A stretch of DNA of 64,000 nt from Verpa conica (GCA_033030425.1 JAUFSD010000006.1:62001-126000), one strand, 5' to 3'. Counted from the first letter of the stretch, positions 44,443 to 55,789 are shown. The notes: generated by a model not told the origin, from the sequence alone. Made by a program: numbers and translations.

Positions 44443-46062
44443 ATGAAGATCACAGATGTTCTCAAGAAATCAAAGCCTGGTGCTGGGCAGCCCAATTTGA
44501 AGGCTCCAAATATCGAGGGTACCGAAAAGAAGATTACTGTACGCCCTCTCTGTTATTTTTCAGGTGATAGCCACTTACAAGCATGAGCGAAGCAGTGGAG
44601 AAAACTTCCCGAGTTTCAAGTCGTGGTGCACAGACGGAAGCCGTTTAGCTCTCCTCCACCACTTGAGAATCGTGCTGAGAGCCCTGTCTCATCTGAGCTA
44701 TCTGAATTCTCTGAGCAATCATCTTCGGACTTTAGTCCACCTCCCAAAAAGCGGGTAAAGAAAGTAGTAGAAAAGAAGGCAAAAGTAACAAGGAAGAGCG
44801 TTCCCAAGGGAAAAGAGAAGCCCTCAAAGAAGAAGGACAAGCTCAAGTACCCACCTGGCGTAACTCCCTACCCAGAACTCATACACCCCACCCCCGAGGA
44901 ATGTTACAAGGTAACAGCCCTCCTCACAGCCGCTCACGGCCCTGCAGTTCGCCCAGAAACGGTGCCTGAGCCTGATAACGATGTTTCCGGCTGCGGAGAA
45001 GTCCCATCTGTTCTCGACGCGCTTGTGAGGACCGTTCTTTCGGCGAATACGACTAATCTCAATTCTTCGAGGGCTTTTCAGGGTCTGATTGAAAGATTTG
45101 GATTAGTCACTGGTGAACCAAATGTTGTTTTAGATGGAGGGGAAGCTGTTAAGGACGAAGATGGCAAACAGGCGATAAAGATGGCAAAGAAAATAGGCGA
45201 GGGGAGTGTGGATTGGGATAATGTGCGGAAAGCTACCATCGAAGACTTGGAAGAGGCTATCAAGTCGGGCGGGTTGGCAAACATGAAGTCGAGACATATC
45301 AAGGGTATACTTGATGATGTCTATAAGCAAAGCCAGGAGAGAATTAAGACCAAACTCGAAGCAGAAGGGATCAAGGTTGACGAGGAGGACATTCAGGGAG
45401 ACATTTCTATGGAGTACCTAAAAGATGTGGGCGACGACGAAATAATGCAAAAACTCGTGAGCTTCAATGGTGTTGGCTGCAAGACGGCTGCCTGCGTTGC
45501 AATGTTCTGTATGTGTCCCAATCAACCCTCTTACTCATAAATGCTAATTAATGGTTTTCTGGTATGTGATTTAGGCCTCGGGAGGCCTAAGTTCCCAGTA
45601 GACACGCACGTCTGGCGCATCTCCAGATTCCTTTCTTGGGTTCCCAATGACGCCTCTCGGGAAGAGGCATACCACCACCTTGATACCCGTATTCCTAACG
45701 AACTTAAATATGCACTCCATAATCTCCTGATTAGGCACGGCCGGACATGCGCACACTGTAAAGCTGGGCCGGAGCGAGCAGCTAAGAGTCCGCCTAAAAC
45801 TGCGAAGAAAACTACGAAGAAAACTGCTAAAAGACCCCGTGATGAGGACGAGGGTGGAGAAGTCAATGGCGATTATACGATTAAGAAAGAGCGGAAGATG
45901 AGGACTAAGAAAGTCTGGATTGGGACTGGCATGATGAAGGAGGTTGTGGTGGAGATTCCTGATGATGGGATTGAGGGGCAAGACGAAAAGGAACTCGAAT
46001 CGTGCGTCCTGGAGGAACTTGTCAATCGGATTCGTAAACTGCCAAAGGAGCGTAATAGTTAG
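44443..46062 (+). CDS. HhH-GPD base-excision DNA glycosylase
   Basis: A DNA repair glycosylase of the endonuclease III superfamily. Exons are 44443-44538, about 44593-45508 and 45575-46062, about 499 residues. The N terminus is basic and low-complexity (PPPKKRVKKVVEKKAKVTRK), probably nuclear targeting and DNA binding. The HhH motif reads LVSFNGVGCKTAACVAMF with the catalytic-type Lys, and continues across the splice to PKFPVDTHVWRISRFLSW with the catalytic-type Asp. The iron-sulphur loop of EndoIII (Cys-X6-Cys-X2-Cys-X5-Cys) is not intact: only CAHC remains in HGRTCAHCKAG. The basic tail is PKTAKKTTKKTAKR. The start of exon 2 is ambiguous between 44593 and 44596; both keep frame. Substrate base is unknown. 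Confidence 0.85.
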
Positions 46063-46399
46063 GGTCTTATCTCGGGTATTTGGGGGTTTGGTAACCTACG
46101 AGGTAAATGATATGTTTGAAGATAATTGTTGTCCTTTCTTTTATTTAGAGCTGTTAACCTGCTGTCCTATCTATTGCTAGTGAATTACATGAATATTAAC
46201 ATGAATTATGTAATACTTACTGATCGCGTTGTGCCTTTATAGCCTCGCGTACACCCATGCTCTATTACGAGTTGATTACTATTTGGGGGCGTTTTATTGC
46301 TAAGCTGGATTATAATAACGAGTTGAAGTCTAAGATCCCAGTTTATTTATCTTAATCCCTATCTCTCTATCAAACAGGTATACCGATAGCCCAAGTTAT
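46063..46399. other. Intergenic stretch, convergent 3' ends
   Basis: AT-rich DNA between the glycosylase stop and the flavin-reductase-like stop. No gene seen. Confidence 0.5.
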
Positions 46400-47444
46400 T
46401 TACAAAAGTCCCTTAGCCTCATCCTTTTTCTTCTCACTATCGTAATCCGGGCGGGGCAATTCATATGCGCTCGTGGTGCGTCCATAAGTAATACCCCCAA
46501 GCCTACTTACAGGCCTCAGGACTTTTGGATCGATCATATTCTTCGCTTCGTTAATGGCGTCGTCGCGGATATGAAAGTTAATCCCTAAAGGCGCAGCTAG
46601 TGTCAGCCAATCGGATCCTTGCAAGTTCCTATACACACGGGTAGCTACCTTCAACAATACACAGTGTTCCCGTCTTGTTCCCATTACTAGGAGAGTGCCA
46701 GTCATGAAAGTGCAAAAGCTTCGCCTCGATAGAGAACGCCGACTCTGCAACGCGGGGAGCCTTAACCTTTGTCGAGGGAGCTTGAGTCAGGCCAGTAGGA
46801 CCCCACTCAGAGACTCCGTACGGGGCATTGATGGCGGTGTAGTTGGCCGCTCTACATATATTAGATTACTCCTAATAATGTGGGGAGTGAGGGAATTACT
46901 CGATGAACCATTCTGAGATGATATTGATTGTGCATTCCTTCGTGTCTAGGAGGTTCTGACAAGAGTCCTTAAGGCTCCCTCTTCCAGCTGACATACCAAT
47001 ACAGAATATTGGGGGATCATGGTTCACGATCTGGGTGTAGGAGAAAGGCGCAAGATTGAACTTTCCATCAGAGGAGACGGTAGAGACAAAGCCGATCTAT
47101 AACATATTTGAATATTAGTAAAATTCCAAAAAAAAAACTAGAAGCACAAGAATCAATGTAGACAAACAGGGCGAGGGATGATCCCGGAGATCAACAACTT
47201 GTAATTATCAATACTGCTACGACCTTCACCGTACGGGTCTATCTCCACCATCCCGTGCTTCTTCCAGCTGTCATCGTTTGCACCTGATCCAATCTTCCAA
47301 TCAGGCTTCACGGTTTTAGTAAAATGGAAGCTTTCGCCGTCCTCGAAGGTAGGACGAGAATCCTCGATTGTTTTAAAATCACCCTGCAGCAGTTAGCTAT
47401 CTGTCCCTACCCGTCCTGAGATATGAACTCACATGAGAACCCAT
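46400..47444 (-). CDS. Flavin-reductase-like domain protein
   Basis: A predicted FMN-binding protein of the flavin reductase/DIM6-NTAB split-barrel family; the reaction is unknown. Exons on the minus strand are 47444-47433 (12 nt, MGSH), 47383-47168, 47096-46900, 46851-46649 and 46584-46400, encoding 270 residues with consistent phases. Conserved blocks in order are SGIIPRPIGFVSTVSSDGKF, NLAPFSYTQIVNHDPPIFCI, ECTINIISEWFIEAANYTAI and NAPYGVSEWGPTGLTQAPST. The end is RLGGITYGRTTSAYELPRPD. The first intron leaves only four codons upstream. The splice that joins RP to IGFVSTV uses the earlier of two GT donors for phase. No signal peptide; cytosolic location is likely. Confidence 0.87.
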
Positions 47445-48440
47445 TGCAAATGCTGATATTTGAAAGAATCTGTGGAATTGAGGCTGCTGGGCTCTTTGAC
47501 TTAGGAGTATGGGTCTGCTTGATCTTGATAGAATGGTGCGGGGCAGGAACATATGTCAGTTGGTCTGGACAGAGCGGTATTTATGGGGGGGGGGGACAAA
47601 GTTGTCGGCTGGTTAAAACAATGGGAGAAGATACGGACAGTGATTTAATAATGCTGATTGCGGCTTATCCACCTGCACGACGCTGATTTTCAGAGAATTA
47701 CAAAGATGTGTGATGCTTGGAAATCGCTTGACAGATGTACATACGTACCTGTGCCAGTACTGTTTGGGTGGGGGTTCCGTCGGCTTCTCTCGGATGGGTG
47801 ACGCTATCGCCAAAAGGCTTGTCTTATGCCGGAGCCTCAGCCAAGACTGGTAACTAAACAGCGGGGGTTAAACCGGCAATAGGCTTATGCAGGGTAGAGT
47901 CCCACCAGTACTTGTAGATCCCCCAGAGATAAGGTACACTGCGCATCGGTAGAATTGTATAGGAAGCTTTGTGGTAGAAAGAAACCACTCTGTACTCAAG
48001 CTAGCTATAAAATATGACTGTAAAGTAGATAGATTTATTATATTATGGTTACTATACTAGCTATCTAGATGCCTCTTACTATTAATACTGTTCTTCGAGT
48101 TTTATAATAGAACTATGTATTCTCTCGGGGGGGGGGGGGGGTTCAATGGGCACATACACTCCCAGTTAATCATTTTCACAGTAGTATCCTACAGTAAGGC
48201 GGTACCGTACATAAATCTTACCCATTCAAGCTATGTGAGCCCTAAAACTAACACTTTTTATAAGTGTGGTGCGCCGCTGCGTGTAAAGGTGTATAATATT
48301 TATATTACTTTCACTAGAGAAATTACATCTATAGGGCGCTCGCCTTTATATTTGTATAATGCAATAATACGTCATTCTACTTCATTTAATATACACGGCA
48401 CTGGTAAGATACATATTGTAATAATGCGACAACTCAAAGG
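47445..48440. other. Gene-poor stretch
   Basis: About 1 kb without a supportable gene. It contains two G runs (about 47586-47594 and 48127-48140). Open frames here are artefacts of low complexity. Confidence 0.5.
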
Positions 48441-49675
48441 ATGGCTGAGCCTTCGACTATATTAGGGCCTTCCCTTCCCTTTCTCTCAAAATACCAAATT
48501 AGACCTCATCAACCGCTCATCCTCGAGAAATACACACAATCTTCTGCCACTCCAATTCCAATCACGTTTGGACAAACCAGTAACAATAACACATACAACC
48601 TTCCACACTTCAATCCTCAATCACCTTCGAAAACAAACATAATAATAGAACCAATCAGAGTAGCTGCGAGCATCATAGCTATAATCGGACTCGCCAAAGT
48701 ACTTACAATCTTTAGTTGTACATACATTATCGAAGTCAATAATGAAAAACAAGACATTTTAGATCTTTTGGGCTATTTCAGATCCATCAAAGATGTTCTC
48801 ACCAAGCTAGACGAGTTTTCAAATTTAAACCCTGGGAATTACGACCTAAAGTTGCCAAATTTGCAGCTGCAAGACGATGGATCTGAAGCAGAACTATGGT
48901 AGACATTTTCTGTGGTCTTGTCATGGTCGATGAAAAAACCGAGGTGGTGCAACTAGTTCACTTTACTATGCAAGAATACTTAGAAAAAAGGCCTCCCTTC
49001 ATGATGAATGCCAGAATCGAAACCGCTATCGCTTGCACTACCTACCTTTCTTTGGATACCTTTGCTCAAGAGTCCTCTACAACCGCTGAGGCTTTGAGGG
49101 AACGCTTCCGGTTGAACCCTTTCTTGAACTACGCAGTGTATAGATTTCGTTATCTTCTTGTGCAATGTGCCCAGAGTAGAACAAAGGATGTCCTTCTTGA
49201 CTTCTTGGGGAGGCCAGGATGTGTTGAATCCTACCTACAAGCGCAAACAGCAGCCCTATGTAAATCCTTTTCTATCAACCCAGAGTTGAATTGTCAGAAG
49301 GTCCCCCAAAACAGACACCCACTACATATAGCAATCTCACGACATATCCCGGTCATTAAATCTCTTTTTGCCACCGAAAGCGAATTTTCTGCCCAGGATG
49401 ACGTGGGGCAGATAGTGGCAGAAATCGGAGATGAGGAGATTGTTAAGTCATTACTTGAGGCCGGGGTTGATCTATCAATCCGGGATATCGACAGTATTAC
49501 TCCATTGATGGTAGCGGCCTCATTTGATCACGAAGCTGTAGTTAAATTACTTCTCGAGTATAACGCCGACTTCTCAGTGCGCGACAATGAGGGGTACACC
49601 ATCTTAAGACGTGAGTCCATGGCAGGCAAAGAGGAAGTTGTTAAGCTTCTACTCCAGGAAAGAGCTGATCAATAA
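48441..49675 (+). pseudogene. Broken NLR-type (NACHT-ankyrin) gene
   Basis: A remnant of a fungal NOD-like receptor gene. The first piece (48441-48902) starts at an ATG and carries the usual N-terminal helical segment, with AASIIAIIGLAKVLTIF and DILDLLGYFRSIKDVLTKLD. It ends at a stop. The second piece (48896-49675), in a different frame, begins inside the post-NACHT winged-helix region, IFCGLVMVDEKTEVVQLVHF, TMQEYLEKRPPF and ACTTYLSLDTF. It continues to two or three ankyrin repeats (SITPLMVAASFDHEAVVKLL) before a stop. The NACHT ATPase (Walker A and B) that should lie between is absent. I infer an internal deletion and frameshift. A short functional product is possible but less likely. Confidence 0.72.
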
Positions 49676-49733
49676 ACTTCAGTTCTTAAGTCGAACTTAT
49701 TGTACCATTAATTATCAATTATGGTGAGAATGT

Positions 49734-49793
49734 AGCTTCTATGCGCTTGGCGTCCTCGATACGGGAGCGTGCTTATCCGCACAACCACACAGC
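49734..49793 (+). repeat. Diverged direct repeat, copy 1
   Basis: Sixty bases beginning AGCTTCTATG match 50422-50481 at about 82% (11 mismatches by eye). Five of the 11 differences are C/T or G/A changes that would turn this copy into the other. Confidence 0.7.
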
Positions 49794-50421
49794 GATTTAG
49801 CTAGAAAATGTTTCCGGATAGAACTTCTTACGGCAGCTTAATAATACTATAACTCATTGAAGAAAAAGACTAGCACCTTGAGAGTCATTTCTTTTTAGTA
49901 ATGACAACTTAGCTACCAGTTTATGCTTTGATAACCCATGCTATTCAATTTTCCTTGTCTCTCTCTTACGCACTAGGGTATGAAAATATCTTTAAATTTC
50001 CCCGGGGGTATTAAAGGAGACTGTTACGTTAGTACCCTTAGAATTATGCACTTGGGTTGGCTGGTTTTAACGGTATCTAGTCACTACAGGAAACACCATT
50101 AAAATCTCCCAAAAATGACTGTAGGCCCCCCATAGTTTTCACCATGCTTTCTTCTACCAGAGACCTGGCAGCGGAAGGCTCCTAAACAACTAGTTAGGTT
50201 AGTATAGTATCTATGGCAAACCCAACCAAGGAGGTCCACATTGTGTCGTTGGTGATGGGATTAGTTATCCCTCTTTAAAGTTAATCGTAGGTTTAATATA
50301 CCTCCTCTTAAGCTATCAATAAAAACCTATAGATTCCCTAGTATCTAGGCTTATCATAGAGAAAGACTCTTATTGTCGCTAAAACGTATGGTATCATAAA
50401 ATATCACTCGTGGGCAAAAAA

Positions 50422-50481
50422 CAGCTTCTATGTGTTTAGCGTACTCGCTACGGGAATGTGCATATCCGCACCGCCACACCG
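50422..50481 (+). repeat. Diverged direct repeat, copy 2
   Basis: Second copy of the 60-base unit, richer in T and A at sites where copy 1 has C and G. Confidence 0.7.
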
Positions 50482-52336
50482 CCCGCCCCGCCCTTCCAAT
50501 GTGTAGGAGCTTACTCCTGTGCGCATAGCAACCTCTCCCGTTGCTGGTAATCTTCTAAGCGACTGCTTTGCTCGATCATCCCTTAGATTATAGGTGCTGG
50601 AAGTATTCAATATATCACACATCCACAGCACATATTACCCCCATAGCTACATATCGGGGGGACTCTATTGTGCCAGTTGATAGATTCAAAGAGAATCCTT
50701 AATTATAGACTTAGGGATGTAGAGAGGAGACCTAAATCGAAAGAAAAAACAAATCTCACAGGCCGCCCGCTCAAATTCAAGTGGCTTTAATCACCCCAAT
50801 AACGTTTTGGATGACTTCCTTTTTAAGGCTGTGGCTAATATGCTGCTTCCATATAACCCCCTACGATATACTATGATACAACCTACTGTGGGGCTCATGT
50901 TTCTTTATTAGGAAAGATAGTGAGTTATGTTACATGCCCGTAGGTCTTTTATCCTCATGTCCAACCCCGCCAACACGTTTATCCTATGATGTACCGTTAA
51001 TAATAATAATACTCCAACACTGCCGAAAAGAACAGGTCTTTACTTACTGCCCCCCCAAATTACCGTGCCAAGCGCCCCACCACCACCTTTCCACCACAAA
51101 AGTAACCTCTTTCACAGGGCAAACCACAGACCCTCCATCTTGCTGGAGAACACCCATTCTTTAGGTAGAATAAGGTGTAGTAACCAATATATTGATCTAT
51201 CACAAATTCGCTGTCGCCAAGGATAATTACCTTCACATCTAGACGCCCTGTTGTCTTTATCGCAAAGACAAATAATTCCTTTATCGTGAAAGATTTTGCA
51301 GCGGCGCCTACTTCAAGAGTTCTTGTGGTCCAGAGGTTGACTTGGGCCGGACCATTTAACGATTCGGGTCTACACAGCACCCCTTTAGACAGACTAGGCT
51401 GGTCTGTACATATAGTAATATGTTATCCGGTCCAATCCTTGGAACAGGCCGACCCAAGTAGATCTTTGAGGGTATCATAGATCGATATAGTAAATGATGG
51501 GACTCCCATTAGTTATTGCTACCATGCTCTAATAATGTATGTTAGCCGTATTTCGAACAGCGATCTTGAGAGGGGCAAGGCGTTTCTAACACGAGGACAA
51601 ACACTATACTTTAACCCATGTAAATGCAGCGAACACTGGGTATTCCGGACATCTCTGACAGTTCACTCATAGGTCATCTAAAGACAGAGTGTTAGACTCT
51701 TGCTCGGTTGAAAATGCGTAGAAGACTCTTTCAGAAGGAATTGTTTGATTCTTACCACGCACAGCATTATATCCTTCCATCTCCAGAGTAGTCACTAATC
51801 AGCCCTATAAGCTTTGTAATGCTTGGGCGCCGTGTCTTTATTTGATTCATCGGTAGCTTTACCACCTCATGTACGGGTGCTCTTATCCCGCTGAGTGATG
51901 ACGCTTGATCAGTTTCTCTCTCTAGTATTTTAACATAGCGGTTCCGTTAAGAGAGGTTTATTTATATCGTTTTGATGTTATTCCTACGGAGATGCGGTTG
52001 GGTGTTGGTTTCCGTTTGGTGGTTAGTCGAGAGCGGGGTATGTACGAAAGAGTTTAAGGTTCTGCACCACGAAATATCACTCGATATTAGTGTAATTTAT
52101 TTATTTTTCCCTACACAGCTACTTTCTTATCAAATGGATTATCTTAGGATGATTAATCTGGTAAGGCTCGACCGATATAGGAGGTCATACAAGATACACC
52201 TGGGAACATCTTAGGACTAGCAGAAGTGGGAAATATTCAAAAAAAAGCAATATCAAGCGAGTCATAATTATTCCTAGTGCTTCAATCGCATACAAGATAG
52301 ATTCTCAACCCACCCAATCCGATCAGCACAAAACAC

Positions 52337-52811
52337 CTAGTAAGACCCCGCAATGAAATCCATAACCTGAGCCCCACCGATCGGGAGCTCTCGAGTCTTC
52401 TTGATAAATTCCTGGTGTGCAGGGTCCTCAGTGGCATAATAGTCTCTATCCTCAATGCTCTCGAACTCCATAATAAATACATGGGTAAAGCCATTCTATA
52501 GGTTCCAGTCTAGATTAGCCACACAACACAAATTTTGGAAGGTGCCGGGTAGGTTCAGGGGAGGATGTACCTGGAGACCCTCTTTAGAGTTATCGCGACC
52601 ACCTTTGACTGATATGATGTACGGGGCGCCCGTCTTCGGGTGGAGGCAAATATCTTTCAGTTTCACAGCATCGGCGAGAGTCTAGGTACGTGAAGTATTA
52701 GCACTAGCCATACATGGAAGGAACTCTGGTACCATTACATACCTGCTTAGCGGTAGCCTCAGAGGTATCCGGGCCAAACTTTAGCATAACAATGTGAGTG
52801 ACAGTCGTCAT
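52337..52811 (-). CDS. Stress-responsive A/B barrel (Dabb) protein
   Basis: A small dimeric alpha/beta-barrel protein of the Dabb family; fungal members are linked to stress or secondary metabolism, and this one's role is unknown. Exons on the minus strand are 52811-52743, 52681-52571 and 52495-52337, giving 112 residues, the usual family size. The start MTTVTHIVMLKFGPDTSEAT matches the first beta strand. KDICLHPKTGAPYIISVKGG, NGFTHVFIMEFESIEDRDYY and EDPAHQEFIKKTRELPIGGA follow, which are family landmarks. Both introns fall at phase 0 and keep frame. It lies alone near the edge of a gene-poor region. Confidence 0.92.
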
Positions 52812-53527
52812 ATTTGTAGCTGTAGTAAGGATGGATTTATTCCCAAATGTTTGATGGATAGGAGTCCTGGTTATCGGATATATGATTCGGGGTTGTCGTG
52901 ATGTTTAAATAGGGCCCCAATAAGGCTTGGATTATGCATTAGTGTCCCAAAGTAGAACGGCATGCAAGATACTCCTTTAGAATCAAAAACACCAGCCCCG
53001 AAGAATATCCAGTATTCAATTAATCCTGCAGGTATCCTAAGGCTATACCAAATTCATAATCAATGTACCATTTAGATTCCCTGTACCCCGAGTACCTGCC
53101 AAGAAAGAGAACTATAGTGCGTATTTATGGTCATGGTGGTACAGCGGGTAATCAACCACCATGACCATCACCATTCCATTGATATCACCTTCACTTCAAG
53201 TCTAATGAGGAGATTCATACATATCCACAGCCCCAAAACTGCATCTAAACCTGTATAAAGGCACGTATAGTCAATTATGCCTCATAAATCACCACAGAGA
53301 AGCCTATAATGTAATCCGACCTCACTGCTAACTAGATCAAAGATACCCGCGATAAGAGCCCCGTCACAGGCAATCACTCAACGCACACTGTCCCACCTAG
53401 ACCCTTGCACGAAATCTTGGCGCCAAGCCCGAAAATCTCAGTTCCAAAAAAAAGATTCCAAAGTGCGACAATCCTTATCCCACCAACAAACTCCCCCACC
53501 TCCACACAGCAAACCTCAATCGCAAAA
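52812..53527. promoter_or_regulatory. Upstream region of NOP2
   Basis: Divergent intergenic DNA. Its notable element is a perfect 14-bp inverted repeat flanking a Reb1-like site at 53127-53168. No gene is present. Confidence 0.5.
53127..53168. promoter_or_regulatory. Inverted repeat flanking a CGGGTAA site
   Basis: ATGGTCATGGTGGT (53127-53140) is followed by a 14-base spacer and its exact complement (53155-53168). The spacer contains CGGGTAA (53145-53151), the core recognised by yeast Reb1. The site lies about 360-400 bases upstream of NOP2. It could form a hairpin or present a symmetric binding site; function is inferred. Confidence 0.6.
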
Positions 53528-55789
53528 ATGGGAAAAGGCCGTTCAAAGCTGAAGCAGGGTCCTCCAGGAGTCCTCGATGAATCACTCATCTCATCCCTAA
53601 AGTCCAACGGTACCAAGCGCAAAGCCTCAGAGGCAGATCGTGATGACGCCGAAGGCCCTACCTCTATAGGCAAGAAGCGAAGACAAGAGGCAGAACAGAA
53701 GATAAAGAAGAAAAAGGACGAGGATTTCAGAAAGTCAAAGGCGAGCGATAAAACAAAGGGAAAAGCCAATGGGAAAGAGAAGCCTTCACCGAAGCCAAAG
53801 AAGAAGGCTGCTGGGAAGGTGGTAGTGTCGAAGCCGGCTCCCAAATCGGCACCCAAGCGGGATCTTTTCGAAGATGTCGACGAGATCAATGACTTGATTG
53901 AAGACGATTCAGAGGATGAGCGTGGCCCTGTCTCGCTCAAAGACGACTTCCTCGCCAGCGGGGATTCCGACTCCGACTCAGATGTCTATGATTCCGGCGA
54001 TGACCAAGGGCCAAAACCAATTTTTTCTGACGATGAGGATGAATCTGATGCAGAGGAGAAGCTCACAGCTGCTAATATTGAGGGTCTTACTCGGAAACTC
54101 GATATGCAACTCGCCGAGGAAGCCGCAGAAGCACAGGCTGAGCTTGAGGAGCAGGCAATGCAAACGAATATTGCCCCGGACAAGCCCAGGATTCTTGGAG
54201 ATGCTGGTGAAGATGAGGAAATGATCAATGCCCCTCCCGATATCGCCCTTCTCCGAACCCGCATCACCGACACTGTCCGTGTACTCGAAGACTTCTCCAA
54301 CCTCGCTGAAGAAGGCCGATCGCGCGCAGAATACACTGAACAGATCCTCAAGGACATCTGCGAGTACTACGGCTACTCCCCTTTCCTTGCCGAAAAGCTC
54401 TTTGACCTCTTTTCCCCCTCTGAAGCATTCTCTTTCTTCGAAGCGAACGAAAAAGAGCGTCCCCTCGTAATCCGCACAAACACCCTCAAGACCGCCCGCC
54501 GCGAACTCGCACAAGCACTAATCAACCGCGGCGTCACCCTCGAGCCGGTCGGCAAATGGTCAAAAGTCGGGCTCCAAGTCTTCGAATCCCAAGTACCTCT
54601 CGGCGCCACCCCAGAATACCTCGCCGGCCACTACATCCTCCAAGCTGCCTCCTCCTTCCTCCCCGTCATGGCCCTCGCCCCACAAGAAAACGAGCGAATC
54701 CTTGACATGGCCGCTGCCCCCGGTGGTAAAACAACATACATCTCCGCACTCATGAAGAACACCGGCTGCGTGTTCGCAAACGACTCCAACCGCGCCCGTA
54801 GCAAAGGTCTCATCGGTAACATCCACCGCCTCGGCGTCAAAAACACAATCGTATGCAACTACGATGCTCGCGAGTTCCCCAAGGTCATCGGCGGATTCGA
54901 CCGTATCCTCCTTGACGCACCTTGCTCCGGAACTGGCGTTATATCAAAGGACCCAAGCGTCAAGACAAACAAAAACGAAAAAGACTTTATGCTTCTCCCA
55001 CACCTACAGAAACAGCTATTACTAGCTGCCATCGACTCTGTAGACCATGCATCAAGTACCGGCGGCTACATCGTATACTCCACCTGTTCCGTCACCGTCG
55101 AGGAGAACGAGGGCGTCGTTGAATACGCGCTGAGGAAGCGCCCGAATGTACGTCTTGTTGAGACGGGGCTAACGTTCGGACGTGAGGGGTTTACGTCTTA
55201 TCGCGGCAAGAGGTTCAACGAGAAGATGAAGTTCACAAGGAGGTTCTACCCGCATATGTATAACGTTGATGGCTTCTTCGTCGCGAAGTTTAAGAAGATT
55301 GCTGTTTCTCCCAAACCTGGCGCTGCGGAGAAGGCGCAGCAGGAGAAGGAGGACGCGGAGATTGAGGAAGGGGGAGAGGAGACGGTGCCGTTTGGTGGGT
55401 TCGATGAAGAGGGCGATAAAGAGTTGTTAGAGAAGGCGGAGATCAGGGCGAGGAAGAAGAAGGGCCTGGGTAAGAAAGTTGAAGCCAGCAGCAAGACGGT
55501 TGATGTAGCCAGCGAAGAAAAGTCGGAGGAGAAGGAGGTCGAGAAGAAGGTCGAGAAGCTGAAGATTGATGAGACAAAGGCTGAAGAGCTGAAGTCTGAT
55601 ACCCCAAAAAAGAGCAACAAGTCACCTAAAGGGAAGAAAGGAAAGAAGGTCGATGCACCAGTAGTCAAGGAAGCAGAGAAACCAAAACCTACTACTGAGA
55701 AACCAGCTACAGAGAAGAAAGAACAACCAGTGAAGAAGTCACCCAACAAGGCAAACGGAAAGAAGGTAAAAAAGGGCGGAAAGAAATAG
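53528..55789 (+). CDS. NOP2: 25S rRNA m5C methyltransferase Nop2
   Basis: A nucleolar SAM-dependent methyltransferase of the NSUN1/Nop2 family that makes m5C in 25S rRNA and is required for 60S biogenesis. It is intronless, with the start set at MGKGRSKLKQGPP because upstream codons look non-coding; the product is 753 residues. A long basic and acidic N-terminal region (KKRRQEAEQKIKKKKDED, then DSEDERGPVSLKDDF) precedes the catalytic core. That core shows the SAM-loop DMAAAPGGKTTYISAL, Cys466 in DAPCSGTG and Cys520 in YSTCSV, the family's two cysteines. The C-terminal tail is Lys/Glu-rich and repetitive. It uses GC-rich third positions, common in highly expressed fungal genes. Confidence 0.96.
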   Translation: MGKGRSKLKQGPPGVLDESLISSLKSNGTKRKASEADRDDAEGPTSIGKKRRQEAEQKIKKKKDEDFRKSKASDKTKGKANGKEKPSPKPKKKAAGKVVVSKPAPKSAPKRDLFEDVDEINDLIEDDSEDERGPVSLKDDFLASGDSDSDSDVYDSGDDQGPKPIFSDDEDESDAEEKLTAANIEGLTRKLDMQLAEEAAEAQAELEEQAMQTNIAPDKPRILGDAGEDEEMINAPPDIALLRTRITDTVRVLEDFSNLAEEGRSRAEYTEQILKDICEYYGYSPFLAEKLFDLFSPSEAFSFFEANEKERPLVIRTNTLKTARRELAQALINRGVTLEPVGKWSKVGLQVFESQVPLGATPEYLAGHYILQAASSFLPVMALAPQENERILDMAAAPGGKTTYISALMKNTGCVFANDSNRARSKGLIGNIHRLGVKNTIVCNYDAREFPKVIGGFDRILLDAPCSGTGVISKDPSVKTNKNEKDFMLLPHLQKQLLLAAIDSVDHASSTGGYIVYSTCSVTVEENEGVVEYALRKRPNVRLVETGLTFGREGFTSYRGKRFNEKMKFTRRFYPHMYNVDGFFVAKFKKIAVSPKPGAAEKAQQEKEDAEIEEGGEETVPFGGFDEEGDKELLEKAEIRARKKKGLGKKVEASSKTVDVASEEKSEEKEVEKKVEKLKIDETKAEELKSDTPKKSNKSPKGKKGKKVDAPVVKEAEKPKPTTEKPATEKKEQPVKKSPNKANGKKVKKGGKK

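Larger units (their letters stand above)
49676..52336. other. Gene-free stretch with diverged repeats
   Basis: About 2.7 kb with no supportable gene. It holds a diverged pair of 60-base direct repeats (49734 and 50422) and a possible weaker third copy near 51868-51895. It is probably decayed mobile or duplicated DNA following the NLR remnant. Confidence 0.45.

Noticed and set aside
44564..44758. Open frame overlapping the start of glycosylase exon 2
   Set aside because: It is out of frame with the conserved glycosylase domain and lies largely in the inferred first intron.
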